Part shown: one piece after another, positions 29,238 to 37,147 of the stretch | How positions within the stretch are numbered: the first letter of the stretch is position 1 | Layout of the letters: every line of letters starts with the position of its first letter | Source of the DNA: a virus | IMG/VR virus record: IMGVR_UViG_3300034200_001896 | Coordinates: 21,764-85,763 of that record | DNA: 64,000 bases | Strand: one strand, 5' to 3' | Translations under genes and position numbers: made by a program | Notes under the pieces: generated by a model | The model's database searches: none | What the model was told of the DNA's origin: nothing | Seen by the model: the letters and a program-made list of their open reading frames with translations, nothing else

Positions 29238-29299
29238 GTCACCCGGATGTGACACCCGGAAACAGGAAGCTTGCACGTAGCAGGAAACAGGCGTATATT
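29238..29299 (+). promoter_or_regulatory. Operator-type promoter, predicted leaderless
   Basis: GTCAC-N6-GTGAC (29238-29253), GGAAACAGGAAGC, TTGCAC (29272-29277), 17 bases, TATATT (29294-29299), six bases, ATG at 29306. Geometry identical to the unit at 26639. Confidence 0.7.
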
Positions 29300-29305
29300 A
29301 TGGGC

Positions 29306-29626
29306 ATGAACACGACAAAGCGGACAGCGTGGGTTGTGGGCAACGGCAAGCGGTTCCTTATTGAAAAGGATACGCTCGGTAAGTTTGATAAGGCTATCTT
29401 CTATCAAAGCAAGGAAGGTGCTTACCGTGCGTTGGATAGGCTTCACCGCACGCACGCTGATACAAAGCAACACCTTGCGGAAGTTCTCCAGCGTGGTTAT
29501 GTTGCTGATTATATCCTGAATGAGAGTGAAAGTGGGCAACGCTTTATTGCACGCTATAGGAAGTACATCCGTTATAATAACCCGAAGGACTGCAATCCAA
29601 TGAAGGTGACTGTCACGCTTGGGTGA
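29306..29626 (+). CDS. Small hypothetical protein
   Basis: 106 residues from ATG 29306; upstream codons run through the promoter. TAWVVGNGKRFLIEKD, YRALDRLHRTHADTKQHLAEVL, C-terminal basic RFIARYRKYIRY. Unrecognised. Last codons form the operator of the next unit. Confidence 0.7.
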   Translation: MNTTKRTAWVVGNGKRFLIEKDTLGKFDKAIFYQSKEGAYRALDRLHRTHADTKQHLAEVLQRGYVADYILNESESGQRFIARYRKYIRYNNPKDCNPMKVTVTLG

Positions 29627-29673
29627 CAGGTAGAAAAAAGGAAGTTGCAGTTTCCCCTAACCTGTGAGACTAT
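29612..29673 (+). promoter_or_regulatory. Operator-type promoter, predicted leaderless
   Basis: GTCAC-N6-GTGAC (29612-29627), TAGAAAAAAGG, TTGCAG (29651-29656 region), 17 bases, GACTAT (29668-29673), seven bases, ATG at 29681. Confidence 0.65.
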
Positions 29674-29680
29674 ATACCCC

Positions 29681-29947
29681 ATGAACGAAACCACTACTGC
29701 CACTGAGTCGATTGCCGCTGTTGATACTGTGCTTCCCGGTTTTGAGGTTGTCCAGATTCCTGTTGAGGTTGAGCCTGTGAAGCCGGACCTTGATGCCGTG
29801 TGCTACACGATGAACGCAGCGGAGGTTGATTGTCAGCAGGCTTTGTTCCAGATTGTTGATATCATGCGAAACCTTAGCAAGTCGCTGAATGACCTTGATA
29901 ATGCAATCGAGATTGTGGAGTCTAACCTTGAGCGGGAGGATTGTTAA
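29681..29947 (+). CDS. Helical small protein
   Basis: 88 residues. Disordered Thr/Ala/Val/Pro-rich N-terminus, then a long amphipathic helix from about residue 45 (CQQALFQIVDIMRNLSKSL, DLDNAIEIVESNL) suited to coiled-coil pairing. Heads a five-gene run to 30800. Confidence 0.7.
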   Translation: MNETTTATESIAAVDTVLPGFEVVQIPVEVEPVKPDLDAVCYTMNAAEVDCQQALFQIVDIMRNLSKSLNDLDNAIEIVESNLEREDC

Positions 29948-29948
29948 T

Positions 29949-30143
29949 ATGGCTAAGAGCAAGGCAAGCGTTGTGCATTTGCAGGTCACGCAGGAACAGG
30001 CAGACGCATTGGTGGCAGCAATGGATGCCGTAAAGGAAACGCTGGAACGTACAACGCCAAAGGGCAAGCTGTATCAGGAGAACCTTTACAATGCCCAGCG
30101 GATTATCACTGACCAGATTATAGGAAAGGGAGTGCTGAACTAA
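29949..30143 (+). CDS. Small helical protein
   Basis: 64 residues, GGAGGATTGTTAAT upstream. VHLQVTQEQADALVAAMDAV and a second helix. Unrecognised. The stop shares a base with the next start. Confidence 0.7.
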   Translation: MAKSKASVVHLQVTQEQADALVAAMDAVKETLERTTPKGKLYQENLYNAQRIITDQIIGKGVLN

Positions 30144-30307
30144 TGGATAAGATTGCCAATGCGGTTGAGACTAGCCCCCAGTTCCAAGGTCATAAGCGTG
30201 TGCTGCGTGCGAGGGGTTGGAATGAAGATAGGATTAACAAGTTTCTTTATGATGCGATGACTCATCTTATTGCCATCAACGAAAAGGAAAAGGGGAACAT
30301 TCAATAA
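30143..30307 (+). CDS. Small basic protein
   Basis: 54 residues starting in TAATG. HKRVLRARGWNEDRINKFLYDAM. Unrecognised; coupled to both neighbours. Confidence 0.65.
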   Translation: MDKIANAVETSPQFQGHKRVLRARGWNEDRINKFLYDAMTHLIAINEKEKGNIQ

Positions 30308-30423
30308 TGAATAAGATTGATAAGCATGAGTTGAATGAGTTGGTTCAAGGTGGTCTGACTGCGATTGGTATTGTTATCCTTACTGTTGGTCTTCTCTACT
30401 TTGGTTATGCGATGGGGTATTAA
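30307..30423 (+). CDS. Small single-span membrane protein
   Basis: 38 residues starting in TAATG; LTAIGIVILTVGLLYFGYAM is one membrane segment after a charged N-terminus. Unrecognised. Confidence 0.65.
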   Translation: MNKIDKHELNELVQGGLTAIGIVILTVGLLYFGYAMGY

Positions 30424-30800
30424 TGATTGACTATAACCTGCAACAGATTAGACTTACCCTTCAACGCCTGAATGATATGTGGAGCTTTGCTGATTCTCCA
30501 ATGACATATCAAGTTGACATGCTGTTGCGCATCACTCCAACTGAACCGGTGGAGAATATCCTTTATGCTATTCGTGGATATGGTTGTTTATCTGCTGCTG
30601 CTGGTTACCATATCGAGCAAGGCATCAACCCTCCTGATGAATGGACTAGATTGTTCAGCCAGTGTGGACAGCGATTGATGTTTGACTTGCCAGAGAACCT
30701 AAAGTATTTTGATAGGCGAAGGTTTGAAAAGCAAGCCGCCAAAAACTTCATGGTTGGCTTTAACACTTGCACCCCCTCCCCCTCCTCCGGGGGGAGGTGA
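30423..30800 (+). CDS. Hypothetical protein ending the G+C-rich module
   Basis: 125 residues starting in TAATG. Mostly helical, with LLRITPTEPVENILYAIRGYG and CLSAAAGYHIEQG. Its last codons cross a G/C-rich hairpin, so the natural C-terminus may be an accident of the terminator. Unrecognised. Confidence 0.65.
   Translation: MIDYNLQQIRLTLQRLNDMWSFADSPMTYQVDMLLRITPTEPVENILYAIRGYGCLSAAAGYHIEQGINPPDEWTRLFSQCGQRLMFDLPENLKYFDRRRFEKQAAKNFMVGFNTCTPSPSSGGR
30775..30797 (+). terminator. G/C-rich hairpin at the end of the module
   Basis: CCTCCCC / GGGGAGG-type stem overlapping the end of the last gene. After it base composition returns to AT-rich. Confidence 0.4.
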
Positions 30801-30952
30801 TGTGTCCTGTTTACCGGAATCTATGTCTGCCCGAGAAATGTTGTATGTGTTTAAGGGCGCTAGGGTCGTAAATAAACCCCGGACCAAAAATTGGAAATTT
30901 CTTGTTTTTCTTGAAAAGTGTGGCATACTAAAAAAATCCTCGGAAAAAATTT

Positions 30953-31195
30953 ATGGAAAATCTCAATCTAATCGGACGTTTAATAGCCTTCCACACCAAT
31001 TTTGCAAGAACAAAAATAATATTGGGTGTAGTATCTGATACACGGATGGTGACATCAAAAAACTTATTTGGCTTTAAAAAACAAATAACAGAATATAAGA
31101 TTGTTTGGCAGGATAAGGAATATGACGATACATGGACAACAGAAAATGGCATTAAAACAGGCGCAGAAATATTAAATAACTATAAAAATTTATGA
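30953..31195 (+). CDS. SH3-like family member
   Basis: 80 residues: LIGRLIAFH, ILGVVSDTR, YKIVWQDKEYDD. Promoter TTGTTT-N16-CATACT lies about 30 bases upstream. ATGA overlap with the next gene. Confidence 0.8.
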   Translation: MENLNLIGRLIAFHTNFARTKIILGVVSDTRMVTSKNLFGFKKQITEYKIVWQDKEYDDTWTTENGIKTGAEILNNYKNL

Positions 31196-31452
31196 AAAAC
31201 TCATCCATCAAAGTAGGTGACCTTGTGCTTTGCAAGGCAAAAATAGACCCAAGTTATGATTTTGAAGATAAAAATATAAAACTTGTGATTGGGTGGATAA
31301 CAAAAAAAACTACAACTACTTTTATGGATGGTAAATTTACAATTTTCCATGTACAATGGAGCGACAAAGAAACAGATGGTGAATTAAAAGAGGAAGATGC
31401 ACTATCGGTACGTAATTTTTTCTTAAAAATGCGAAAGGAATGGGGTATTTAA
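31192..31452 (+). CDS. SH3-like family member
   Basis: 86 residues: IKVGDLVLC, LVIGWITKK, FHVQWSDKETDGE, C-terminal VRNFFLKMRKEW. Directly paired with the previous copy. Confidence 0.8.
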   Translation: MKNSSIKVGDLVLCKAKIDPSYDFEDKNIKLVIGWITKKTTTTFMDGKFTIFHVQWSDKETDGELKEEDALSVRNFFLKMRKEWGI

Positions 31453-31453
31453 A

Positions 31454-31630
31454 ATGGCTACTTGTTTTAAGTGCATGTCTAAAATTGATGCTTGGGCTAG
31501 AGTTTGTCCGTATTGCACTAGAGATGTATATAGTATCAGCAGCTCATCAGGGGGTTCTTCCGCTCAAAGCGAAGGAATATTTTCATTAGTAATTTTGATT
31601 ATCATAGTTGGCATGGCTATATTTAAATAA
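31454..31630 (+). CDS. Zinc-ribbon membrane protein
   Basis: 58 residues. CFKC and CPYC zinc ribbon, a Ser/Gly linker, and a C-terminal membrane span (SLVILIIIVGMAIF). Same design as 28619. Confidence 0.7.
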   Translation: MATCFKCMSKIDAWARVCPYCTRDVYSISSSSGGSSAQSEGIFSLVILIIIVGMAIFK

Positions 31631-31699
31631 ATTTTTCTATTTAAAAAGACCCATATGCATGGGTAGTAGAAACCCCATCATCGATGCTAAATCCCCTAC

Positions 31700-31732
31700 G
31701 GGTTGCTAATTACTATTAGCAACCCTATTTTA
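31700..31732 (+). terminator. Rho-independent terminator
   Basis: GGGTTGCTAAT / ATTAGCAACCC with a four-base loop, followed by TATTTTATTT. Confidence 0.8.
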
Positions 31733-31789
31733 TTTGCATCAGAAAGGCCGTAGATTTGCGTACAAACGATTCTTTGAGGACAGGGCAAC

Positions 31790-31999
31790 TTGGACACGTT
31801 CAACGAAAAGAGCATTTCTATAGGCGCTTTAGTGCGTATAAAGGTGCATGGAGCAAAGCGCTATCTTGGCATCGTCACGGAACGCATTTGGCACGGCAAT
31901 GCTAAAAAACTAGGTTATACTGTTTACTTGATGGAACTGGAAGCTAGCATCATGATGTTCGACCATGAATTTGAGGTTTTAAGTGATAAAGTATCGTAA
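31790..31999 (+). CDS. SH3-like family member, IGALV type
   Basis: 69 residues from TTG 31790 with GAGGACAGGG upstream. SIGALVRIK, YLGIVTERI, YTVYLMELEA, FEVLSDK. The IGALV...EVL form is the one common in other large phages. Start codon unsure. Confidence 0.7.
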   Translation: MDTFNEKSISIGALVRIKVHGAKRYLGIVTERIWHGNAKKLGYTVYLMELEASIMMFDHEFEVLSDKVS

Positions 32000-32222
32000 T
32001 CCAATAGCAATTGGTGCTTTAGTAAAAGATAAAAGCACAAAACGCCTAGCAATCATTCTAGATAAAATGAGCACTAGCGAATGGGAGCGAACTGATAAAG
32101 ATAATGAATTCAATGCTGGAATAGTTTATGGCATGCAATTTATGGACGGAATAGGACCGTTTAAGACATATCGGTACGCTTATGAGGTAGAAGTACTAAG
32201 TCGAGGAAAGGAGAATGGATAG
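31983..32222 (+). CDS. SH3-like family member, IGALV type
   Basis: 79 residues from GTG 31983: AIGALVKDK, LAIILDKMS, YAYEVEVLSR. Overlaps the previous gene by 17 bases. Confidence 0.7.
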   Translation: MIKYRNPIAIGALVKDKSTKRLAIILDKMSTSEWERTDKDNEFNAGIVYGMQFMDGIGPFKTYRYAYEVEVLSRGKENG

Positions 32223-32409
32223 AAAGGTAATAGATTTTAAAATAGGTGACCTTGTTTACCTAAACATAGAAAATGGCGACGGTGGGATGGGGATGGTTAT
32301 AAGCGATATAGTTTATACGGAAATAGAGTTTTATTATGCTGTTTTCTCCATGCGGGAAAATAAAATCATAATTGCGTTCCCTTATGAATTGGAATTAGTA
32401 CGTGGCTAA
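32215..32409 (+). CDS. SH3-like family member
   Basis: 64 residues: FKIGDLVYL, GMGMVISDI, YYAVFSMREN, ELELVRG. AAAGGAGA upstream; overlaps the previous gene by eight bases. Confidence 0.8.
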   Translation: MDRKVIDFKIGDLVYLNIENGDGGMGMVISDIVYTEIEFYYAVFSMRENKIIIAFPYELELVRG

Positions 32410-32421
32410 CTATTTATATGT

Positions 32422-32649
32422 ATGGGGAACAAAAGAATCATTCCAGACGTTCATATACCAATTGGTGCGCTTGTGAGAGTTAATATCATAAAGCGTAGAG
32501 AAGATTTAGCCGTTGTTGTAGATAAAAACGTTGGCTTACTTGAAAACTGTTGGTATATGGTCCATAGCTTAAGCACTGGTAAAGAATATATGGCATATCC
32601 TCATGAACTTGTTTGGTTAACTAAGGAAAGGGATGGTGAAAGCGGGTAA
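32422..32649 (+). CDS. SH3-like family member, IGALV type
   Basis: 75 residues: PIGALVRVN, DLAVVVDKN, YMVHSLSTGKEYMAY, ELVWLTK. Related to the two IGALV copies upstream. Confidence 0.75.
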   Translation: MGNKRIIPDVHIPIGALVRVNIIKRREDLAVVVDKNVGLLENCWYMVHSLSTGKEYMAYPHELVWLTKERDGESG

Positions 32650-32689
32650 CGTCTTAAAACGCCTATATTACATACGGAGGGATTTCTTC

Positions 32690-33217
32690 ATGAAAAGTGG
32701 AACAACAGTATATTATGATTTGGTGCATGCAATAAAAGAAGAATTTCCCGATTTTGAAGTTATCCCTAAACTTAACAGTAAACTCATGTGGGCATGCTAT
32801 TATTTTGGCCTTATGCGTTTCTGGAATCCCTATTTCATGGAACGTTATATTACAACCGCATTTGGCAAGGTTTATATGCCCGCTGAGTTGATTGGAACTG
32901 AAATAGGAGCGGACGTATTGCGTCATGAATTGGTGCATTTGCGTGATGCAAAACGTTGGGGAATCCTGTTTTATTCATCCTATCTCTTATTTCCGCTACC
33001 CGCCATTTTTACCATGAGAGCGTATTGGGAATATCGCGGTTATTGCGAAAGTCTACGTTGCGAATATGAGCGCTATGGCGTAGTTTATAGCGAAAGTTTA
33101 AATTATTATGTTTCCCTTTTCACCGGTCCTGCCTATTTATGGATGTGTCCATTCCAAGATTTTATAATGGGACAATTTGTTGCTTTTTGCAAAAAAGAAG
33201 GGATAAGGATTGTATAA
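32690..33217 (+). CDS. Zincin-like metallopeptidase-fold protein
   Basis: 175 residues from ATG 32690, chosen for GGAGGG eight bases upstream; an in-frame ATG at 32633 would add 19 residues. VLRHELVHLRDAKRW has the HExxH zinc motif. Flanking hydrophobic stretches (ILFYSSYLLFPLPAIF) may bury it in or on a membrane. Substrate unknown. Confidence 0.7.
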   Translation: MKSGTTVYYDLVHAIKEEFPDFEVIPKLNSKLMWACYYFGLMRFWNPYFMERYITTAFGKVYMPAELIGTEIGADVLRHELVHLRDAKRWGILFYSSYLLFPLPAIFTMRAYWEYRGYCESLRCEYERYGVVYSESLNYYVSLFTGPAYLWMCPFQDFIMGQFVAFCKKEGIRIV

Positions 33218-33218
33218 T

Positions 33219-33539
33219 ATGAAAAAAAGTATGCTTTTGGCACGTCCAACTTTAGCTGAATTAAAAGAAAATGTCACCTTGAATGACAAACCAATTAATA
33301 AACACGGCGTTGATAGCGATAGTGAACTGTTTTCTAAATTAGAAAGTATTGCTCATGAATTAGAACAAGTAAATGTAAATTTAGGTGGTCATCAATTGTT
33401 AAAAGCATTGCATACACGCATGGTAGATGTTTTAAAAGACATTGAGCCATCATACGATTATTCCTATCAAGATGGCGGTGAAGAGGGACAAGAAACACCT
33501 GAAGAAGAATATGAATTTAGCGAAGAAGATTTTGAATAA
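33219..33539 (+). CDS. Hypothetical protein with acidic tail
   Basis: 106 residues: LARPTLAELKENV, a helical middle KLESIAHELEQVN, then an acidic tail (EEGQETPEEEYEFSEED). Unrecognised. Confidence 0.7.
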   Translation: MKKSMLLARPTLAELKENVTLNDKPINKHGVDSDSELFSKLESIAHELEQVNVNLGGHQLLKALHTRMVDVLKDIEPSYDYSYQDGGEEGQETPEEEYEFSEEDFE

Positions 33540-33612
33540 TTTAAAGGCGCTAGTCCTGTTTCTTATTATATTGCCTTATTGGTTAGTTAGGGAAATAAAA
33601 AACAGAAAGTAG
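33532..33612 (+). CDS. Possible 26-residue membrane peptide
   Basis: TTG start overlapping the previous stop; LKALVLFLIILPYWLV is hydrophobic with a basic tail. No ribosome site. Confidence 0.3.
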   Translation: MNNLKALVLFLIILPYWLVREIKNRK

Positions 33613-33653
33613 GAAGTAAAATAGTTTTAGGCCGCTTCGCGGTTTGCGCCTCC

Positions 33654-33675
33654 AAGCCCCCTTTGGGGGCTTTTT
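33654..33675 (+). terminator. Rho-independent terminator
   Basis: AAGCCCCC / GGGGGCTT with TTT loop followed by TTTTC. Confidence 0.85.
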
Positions 33676-33700
33676 CATTATTTTCAACTACTTATATATT

Positions 33701-33904
33701 ATGGCATTCCGTAGACCATGTTATGTAAAGGTAGGTGATTTAGTTCGTACCCGTGGAGATTTAGATATCTACGGATATGTTACATATATTGATGGTAACA
33801 GCGAAACTGGTGAATATTACGTAGAAATAGTTTTCGATGAGGACGCTGACCCATTGTATTTTTATGATGACCAACTGGAAGTATTAACGGTAATTAAAGA
33901 ATAA
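33701..33904 (+). CDS. SH3-like family member
   Basis: 67 residues from ATG 33701: VKVGDLVRT, IYGYVTYID, YYVEIVFDE, QLEVLTV. Earlier in-frame ATGs fall in the terminator and are excluded. Confidence 0.8.
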   Translation: MAFRRPCYVKVGDLVRTRGDLDIYGYVTYIDGNSETGEYYVEIVFDEDADPLYFYDDQLEVLTVIKE

Positions 33905-34131
33905 TGGAACATAACATAGGCGATTTGCTCCTTGCACACACCGTTGATGGTGGTATAATGTTTGGAATAATAACAAAGATAGATGAATCTTTATTTGACA
34001 AAAATTTTAACTTATACACCGTAACTTGGTTTCAAAAAAATAATATTCAAGATACCCGTGACTATACATACAACAACATAACTCGTTTGAAAAAAAATTT
34101 AGAAGATTATTTTAATAACGATAGGGTTTAA
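33904..34131 (+). CDS. SH3-like family member
   Basis: 75 residues starting in TAATGG: HNIGDLLLA, MFGIITKID, YTVTWFQKN, LKKNLEDYF. Confidence 0.8.
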   Translation: MEHNIGDLLLAHTVDGGIMFGIITKIDESLFDKNFNLYTVTWFQKNNIQDTRDYTYNNITRLKKNLEDYFNNDRV

Positions 34132-34133
34132 AT

Positions 34134-34310
34134 ATGAGTTCTGAACAATTAGATAATTTAGTTAAACTTTCTAAGCATTTTATTTCTATTTGTATTATTT
34201 GTTTATCACTATTAATAATTTGTAAAGTTGCTTACTCATATTGGATAGACCCACCACAAAAACCTCAACCACGTTTTAAAAATACATTACAAAGAGATAT
34301 AAATCCATAA
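34134..34310 (+). CDS. Small membrane protein next to the lysis genes
   Basis: 58 residues. One membrane span (FISICIICLSLLIICKV) then a Pro-rich outside segment (DPPQKPQPRF). Placement just before the SLT enzyme suggests a lysis accessory or spanin-like role, without direct proof. Confidence 0.65.
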   Translation: MSSEQLDNLVKLSKHFISICIICLSLLIICKVAYSYWIDPPQKPQPRFKNTLQRDINP

Positions 34311-34311
34311 T

Positions 34312-34947
34312 ATGAAAAAATTTTTTTTGATTCTGACGGCTGTTTTATCACTTGGCGTTGCTCCTGCGCCAATCATGAAGCCCTTGATGTGGGAACAAAA
34401 AAATCCTAAAAGAAATAAATGGAGTGAATTTACATTTCAACAAATATATCGTAATTTTGATTCTTTTAATAAAGTAAAAGACATGGATTTTTTTTGTCCA
34501 AATTACAATAATTTAAATCGGGACGAACGAGTTAATGTTTGGGGTCAATTAATAGCAGCAATGTCTTGGTATGAAAGCGGTCACAATCCAAAAGCCAGAT
34601 TACCGCAACCAAGCTTAGGTATAGACCCTGTTACTAATCAATATACATGCGCCGAAGGTTTATTACAATTAGGCTATGCTGATACAATGTGGCATTCGTA
34701 TTGTGATTTTGATTGGTCGCAAGATATACAATTTGATATAACGGACGGTAGAAAAACCACTTTTGACCCATATATTAATTTAAAATGCGGTATTGGCATT
34801 CTTGCTAATCAAATTGATAAATATGGTAAAATAGTATTAACTCGCGGCGCTTATTGGTCTGTATTAAAAGATGGACATAAAAATAGTAGATTAGAAGGAA
34901 TAAGAAAAATAGTTAGTAACTATGAAATGTGTAAATTAAATGAATAA
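34312..34947 (+). CDS. Secreted SLT-type lytic transglycosylase
   Basis: 211 residues. Signal peptide KKFFLILTAVLSLGVAPA. The lysozyme-like domain has AAMSWYESGHNPKA (catalytic Glu about residue 89), AEGLLQLGYADT (family GLMQI) and LKCGIGILANQ. Cleaves peptidoglycan in the periplasm. The Sec signal implies export without a classic holin. The next gene, overlapping by eight bases, encodes four membrane spans. Confidence 0.8.
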   Translation: MKKFFLILTAVLSLGVAPAPIMKPLMWEQKNPKRNKWSEFTFQQIYRNFDSFNKVKDMDFFCPNYNNLNRDERVNVWGQLIAAMSWYESGHNPKARLPQPSLGIDPVTNQYTCAEGLLQLGYADTMWHSYCDFDWSQDIQFDITDGRKTTFDPYINLKCGIGILANQIDKYGKIVLTRGAYWSVLKDGHKNSRLEGIRKIVSNYEMCKLNE

Positions 34948-35263
34948 TAATATAAAAATAACGTTAGTAGCAATTTGTTTAATAAGTAATGGAATATTTG
35001 CCGCTTTTTTGTCAAAATCTATTAGACTTGGAAACACGGCTTGGTATTGGTCATACTTGACTAGCTTCATTAGTGCTTCAGTGTTTGCTTATCAATTAAA
35101 AGAAAAATTACTACCATTAACTGTTACATCAGTATTTCAAACTTTCTTTTTTCATGCCGCTTGGTACGCAACAGCATTTTTTATTTTATCGAATGAATTA
35201 CAAGGTCATAAATTGTTTGGTCTTATATTGGCATTTTGTGGTATGATAATAATGAGTTTGTAA
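34940..35263 (+). CDS. Four-span membrane protein, holin-like or SMR-like
   Basis: 107 residues with four hydrophobic segments. The pattern FGLILAFCGMIIM at the end resembles small multidrug-resistance-type membrane proteins. Its overlap with the transglycosylase gene favours a lysis role (holin), but a transporter-like role is not excluded. Confidence 0.65.
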   Translation: MNNNIKITLVAICLISNGIFAAFLSKSIRLGNTAWYWSYLTSFISASVFAYQLKEKLLPLTVTSVFQTFFFHAAWYATAFFILSNELQGHKLFGLILAFCGMIIMSL

Positions 35264-35274
35264 AGGGGAACTAT

Positions 35275-35523
35275 ATGGGACTAACACAAACACAAATTGA
35301 AAATGCTAAAAATGTAGCATGTGAAAAATGCGGAAATGAAATTTTAAAACAAGTTTATGTTATTAAATCAATTTCTGCTTTATTAACTGGGGAGTCTAAA
35401 GATACTTATATTCCAGTACCAATATTTGCATGCAATGATTGCAATCATGTTAATGAAATATTTTGCAAAGACTTAAATATCTCTTCCAAAATAAATAAAT
35501 CTGTTCTTCATGTAACAGTATAA
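35275..35523 (+). CDS. Conserved phage zinc-ribbon protein
   Basis: 82 residues from ATG 35275 (AAAGGGGAAC upstream). VACEKCGNEILKQVYVIKSI, LLTGESKDTYIPVPIFACNDCNHVN matches a family common in T4-like cyanophages, of unknown function and often near structural genes. Confidence 0.75.
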   Translation: MGLTQTQIENAKNVACEKCGNEILKQVYVIKSISALLTGESKDTYIPVPIFACNDCNHVNEIFCKDLNISSKINKSVLHVTV

Positions 35524-35533
35524 TTATTTTAGA

Positions 35534-35562
35534 TTGATACCTAGGTAAAACTCATGTATGAT
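35534..35562 (+). promoter_or_regulatory. Promoter
   Basis: TTGATA (35534-35539), 17 bases, TATGAT (35557-35562); GGAGATTTAAGT precedes ATG 35587. Confidence 0.6.
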
Positions 35563-35586
35563 GGCAAGACGACTGGAGATTTAAGT

Positions 35587-36111
35587 ATGAAAGTTCTTGC
35601 GCTGTCTGCTAATTATGAGCCTCTTGGTGTTGTCTCTTGGGAACGGGCTATTACGCTTGTTTATTCAGATAAAGTTTCTGTAGTTGAAGAATATGATTGT
35701 TTTGTGCGTTCTCCGTCAGTTCAAGTTAAAATTCCTGCTGTTGTTGTTTTTAAAAAATCGTTTATAGGTAATAAACGTAATTCTGTTAGATTTTCTCGTA
35801 AGAATGTTTGGATTCGTGATGAGGGAAAGTGCCAATATTGTCATTTGCATGTTTCTCTTTCTACTTTCACTATTGACCACGTTATTCCAAAAACTCTCGG
35901 TGGAAAAACCGTTTGGGATAATGTAGTTGTATGCTGCTATTCTTGTAATCAAAAAAAGGGCGATAAAAGTTTGAAAGAAGCCGGATTTAAACTATTTAAA
36001 GTACCACGGAAGCCATTTAAGTTACCGTATCTACAAGAAATAACAGATGGACAATACAACTTGGAAAAAAATATTCCCCAAGAGTGGAAATTCTATCTAG
36101 AAAGATTTTAA
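35587..36111 (+). CDS. HNH endonuclease (McrA-like, cellular type)
   Basis: 174 residues from ATG 35587. VLALSANYEPLGVVSWERAI and VEEYD are the N-terminal hallmark of this subfamily; CQYC...TIDHVIPKTLGG...WDNVVVCCYSCNQKKGD is the HNH core with zinc Cys. Unlike the homing-type HNHs of the window, this subfamily is commonly a fixed phage gene, sometimes tied to DNA processing. Followed immediately by the exonuclease gene. Confidence 0.85.
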   Translation: MKVLALSANYEPLGVVSWERAITLVYSDKVSVVEEYDCFVRSPSVQVKIPAVVVFKKSFIGNKRNSVRFSRKNVWIRDEGKCQYCHLHVSLSTFTIDHVIPKTLGGKTVWDNVVVCCYSCNQKKGDKSLKEAGFKLFKVPRKPFKLPYLQEITDGQYNLEKNIPQEWKFYLERF

Positions 36112-36696
36112 ATGAGAATTACTGTTATCGATACTGAAACAACAGGTCTTGACCTGTTAAAACACGAAATTATTCAAATAGCTGCAATAGAATTAGAACA
36201 AGAAGACTGCGGCGATTTAAAGACTATTAAAGAATTTCAATATAATATTCGACCATTTAATATAAACACCGCTAGTCCAGAAGCGCTTAGGATAAACGGA
36301 TATAATAAAAATGATTGGGAAGAAGCAAGTTCTTTTTCTGAAGTTATTGGTCTTTTAAATAATATTTGGGATAATTCTGAGTTATTGCTTGGCCAAAACC
36401 TAATTTTTGATTTACGTTTTATAGCAAAACATTATAAACGTTATGGTTTTAACTGTCCAAATTTTCCACGTTATATCGACACAAAACACATGGGTAGTCT
36501 TTTAGTAAGTGAAGGAGTTATGAAATCAAGCTCCATGGATAATATGTGTAAGCACTTTAATATAAAATTTAAAGGTAGAGCACATACAGCGTTGACTGAT
36601 TGCCAAAGAACTGTTACATTGTGGAGACAGCTAGCTAAGTATGCAGAAGCAAAAAAGTTTTCTTACAAGGAGCCATATAATCCCCATGCAAAATAG
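36112..36696 (+). CDS. DEDDh 3'-5' exonuclease (DnaQ/epsilon-like)
   Basis: 194 residues. Exo I VIDTETTGL, Exo II GQNLIFDLRFI, Exo III HTALTDCQRT with the catalytic His. Degrades DNA or RNA 3' ends; could proofread or process RNA. Starts on the base after the HNH stop, so the two are one operon. Confidence 0.85.
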   Translation: MRITVIDTETTGLDLLKHEIIQIAAIELEQEDCGDLKTIKEFQYNIRPFNINTASPEALRINGYNKNDWEEASSFSEVIGLLNNIWDNSELLLGQNLIFDLRFIAKHYKRYGFNCPNFPRYIDTKHMGSLLVSEGVMKSSSMDNMCKHFNIKFKGRAHTALTDCQRTVTLWRQLAKYAEAKKFSYKEPYNPHAK

Positions 36697-36880
36697 AATT
36701 CAAATGCCCGAGAATCTTTCTCCTAAAGACTTAGACCGTATCTCTTATGTTTTTTCTAAGATGTCTATGGCTTCCAAGCACGATTTTTTAGCAGCAATGA
36801 TGGTAGAGTGCCCAAAGCAGTATATAAAAGTCATAGAAGCCCTTGGAAGCGATTACAAAAAATCTATGGTGCAAGCATGA
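36686..36880 (+). CDS. Small helical protein
   Basis: 64 residues from ATG 36686 overlapping the exonuclease end. MPENLSPKDLDRISYVFSKM and FLAAMMVECPKQY are helical. Unrecognised. Confidence 0.65.
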   Translation: MQNRIQMPENLSPKDLDRISYVFSKMSMASKHDFLAAMMVECPKQYIKVIEALGSDYKKSMVQA

Positions 36881-37104
36881 AAGCTGGTGCTTTAGTTAAA
36901 GTTGAAATATTGACACCCGGTTTATCAGTATATTCTTATGGTATTTTAGTTGATGATGAAGCTCATGACTTATATGACGGCAGAGAAAAATATAAAAAGA
37001 TATGGGTTTTTAAATATCCTGAGTCATATGGAGAAATGGAGCCTAAAAACATGTTAATTCAAGAAGAACGTATAACTCACATTAAGACGTTTGAGGATTG
37101 GTGA
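36877..37104 (+). CDS. SH3-like family member, GALV type
   Basis: 75 residues from ATG 36877 in an ATGA overlap: MKAGALVKVE, SYGILVDDEA, KIWVFKYPES, ITHIKTF. Confidence 0.75.
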   Translation: MKAGALVKVEILTPGLSVYSYGILVDDEAHDLYDGREKYKKIWVFKYPESYGEMEPKNMLIQEERITHIKTFEDW

Positions 37105-37147
37105 AACTAGATAATAATATGGGTTTTTATACCCATAAGGAGTCTAT

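Noticed and set aside
13475-29627. Reading the GTCAC-N6-GTGAC palindromes as terminators
   Set aside because: They are followed by A-tracts, not U-tracts, on the plus strand, and lie at a fixed distance from promoters.
30709-31038. 109-codon plus-strand frame
   Set aside because: Crosses the end of one gene, a G/C-rich hairpin and the start of another; low-complexity Pro run from the hairpin.
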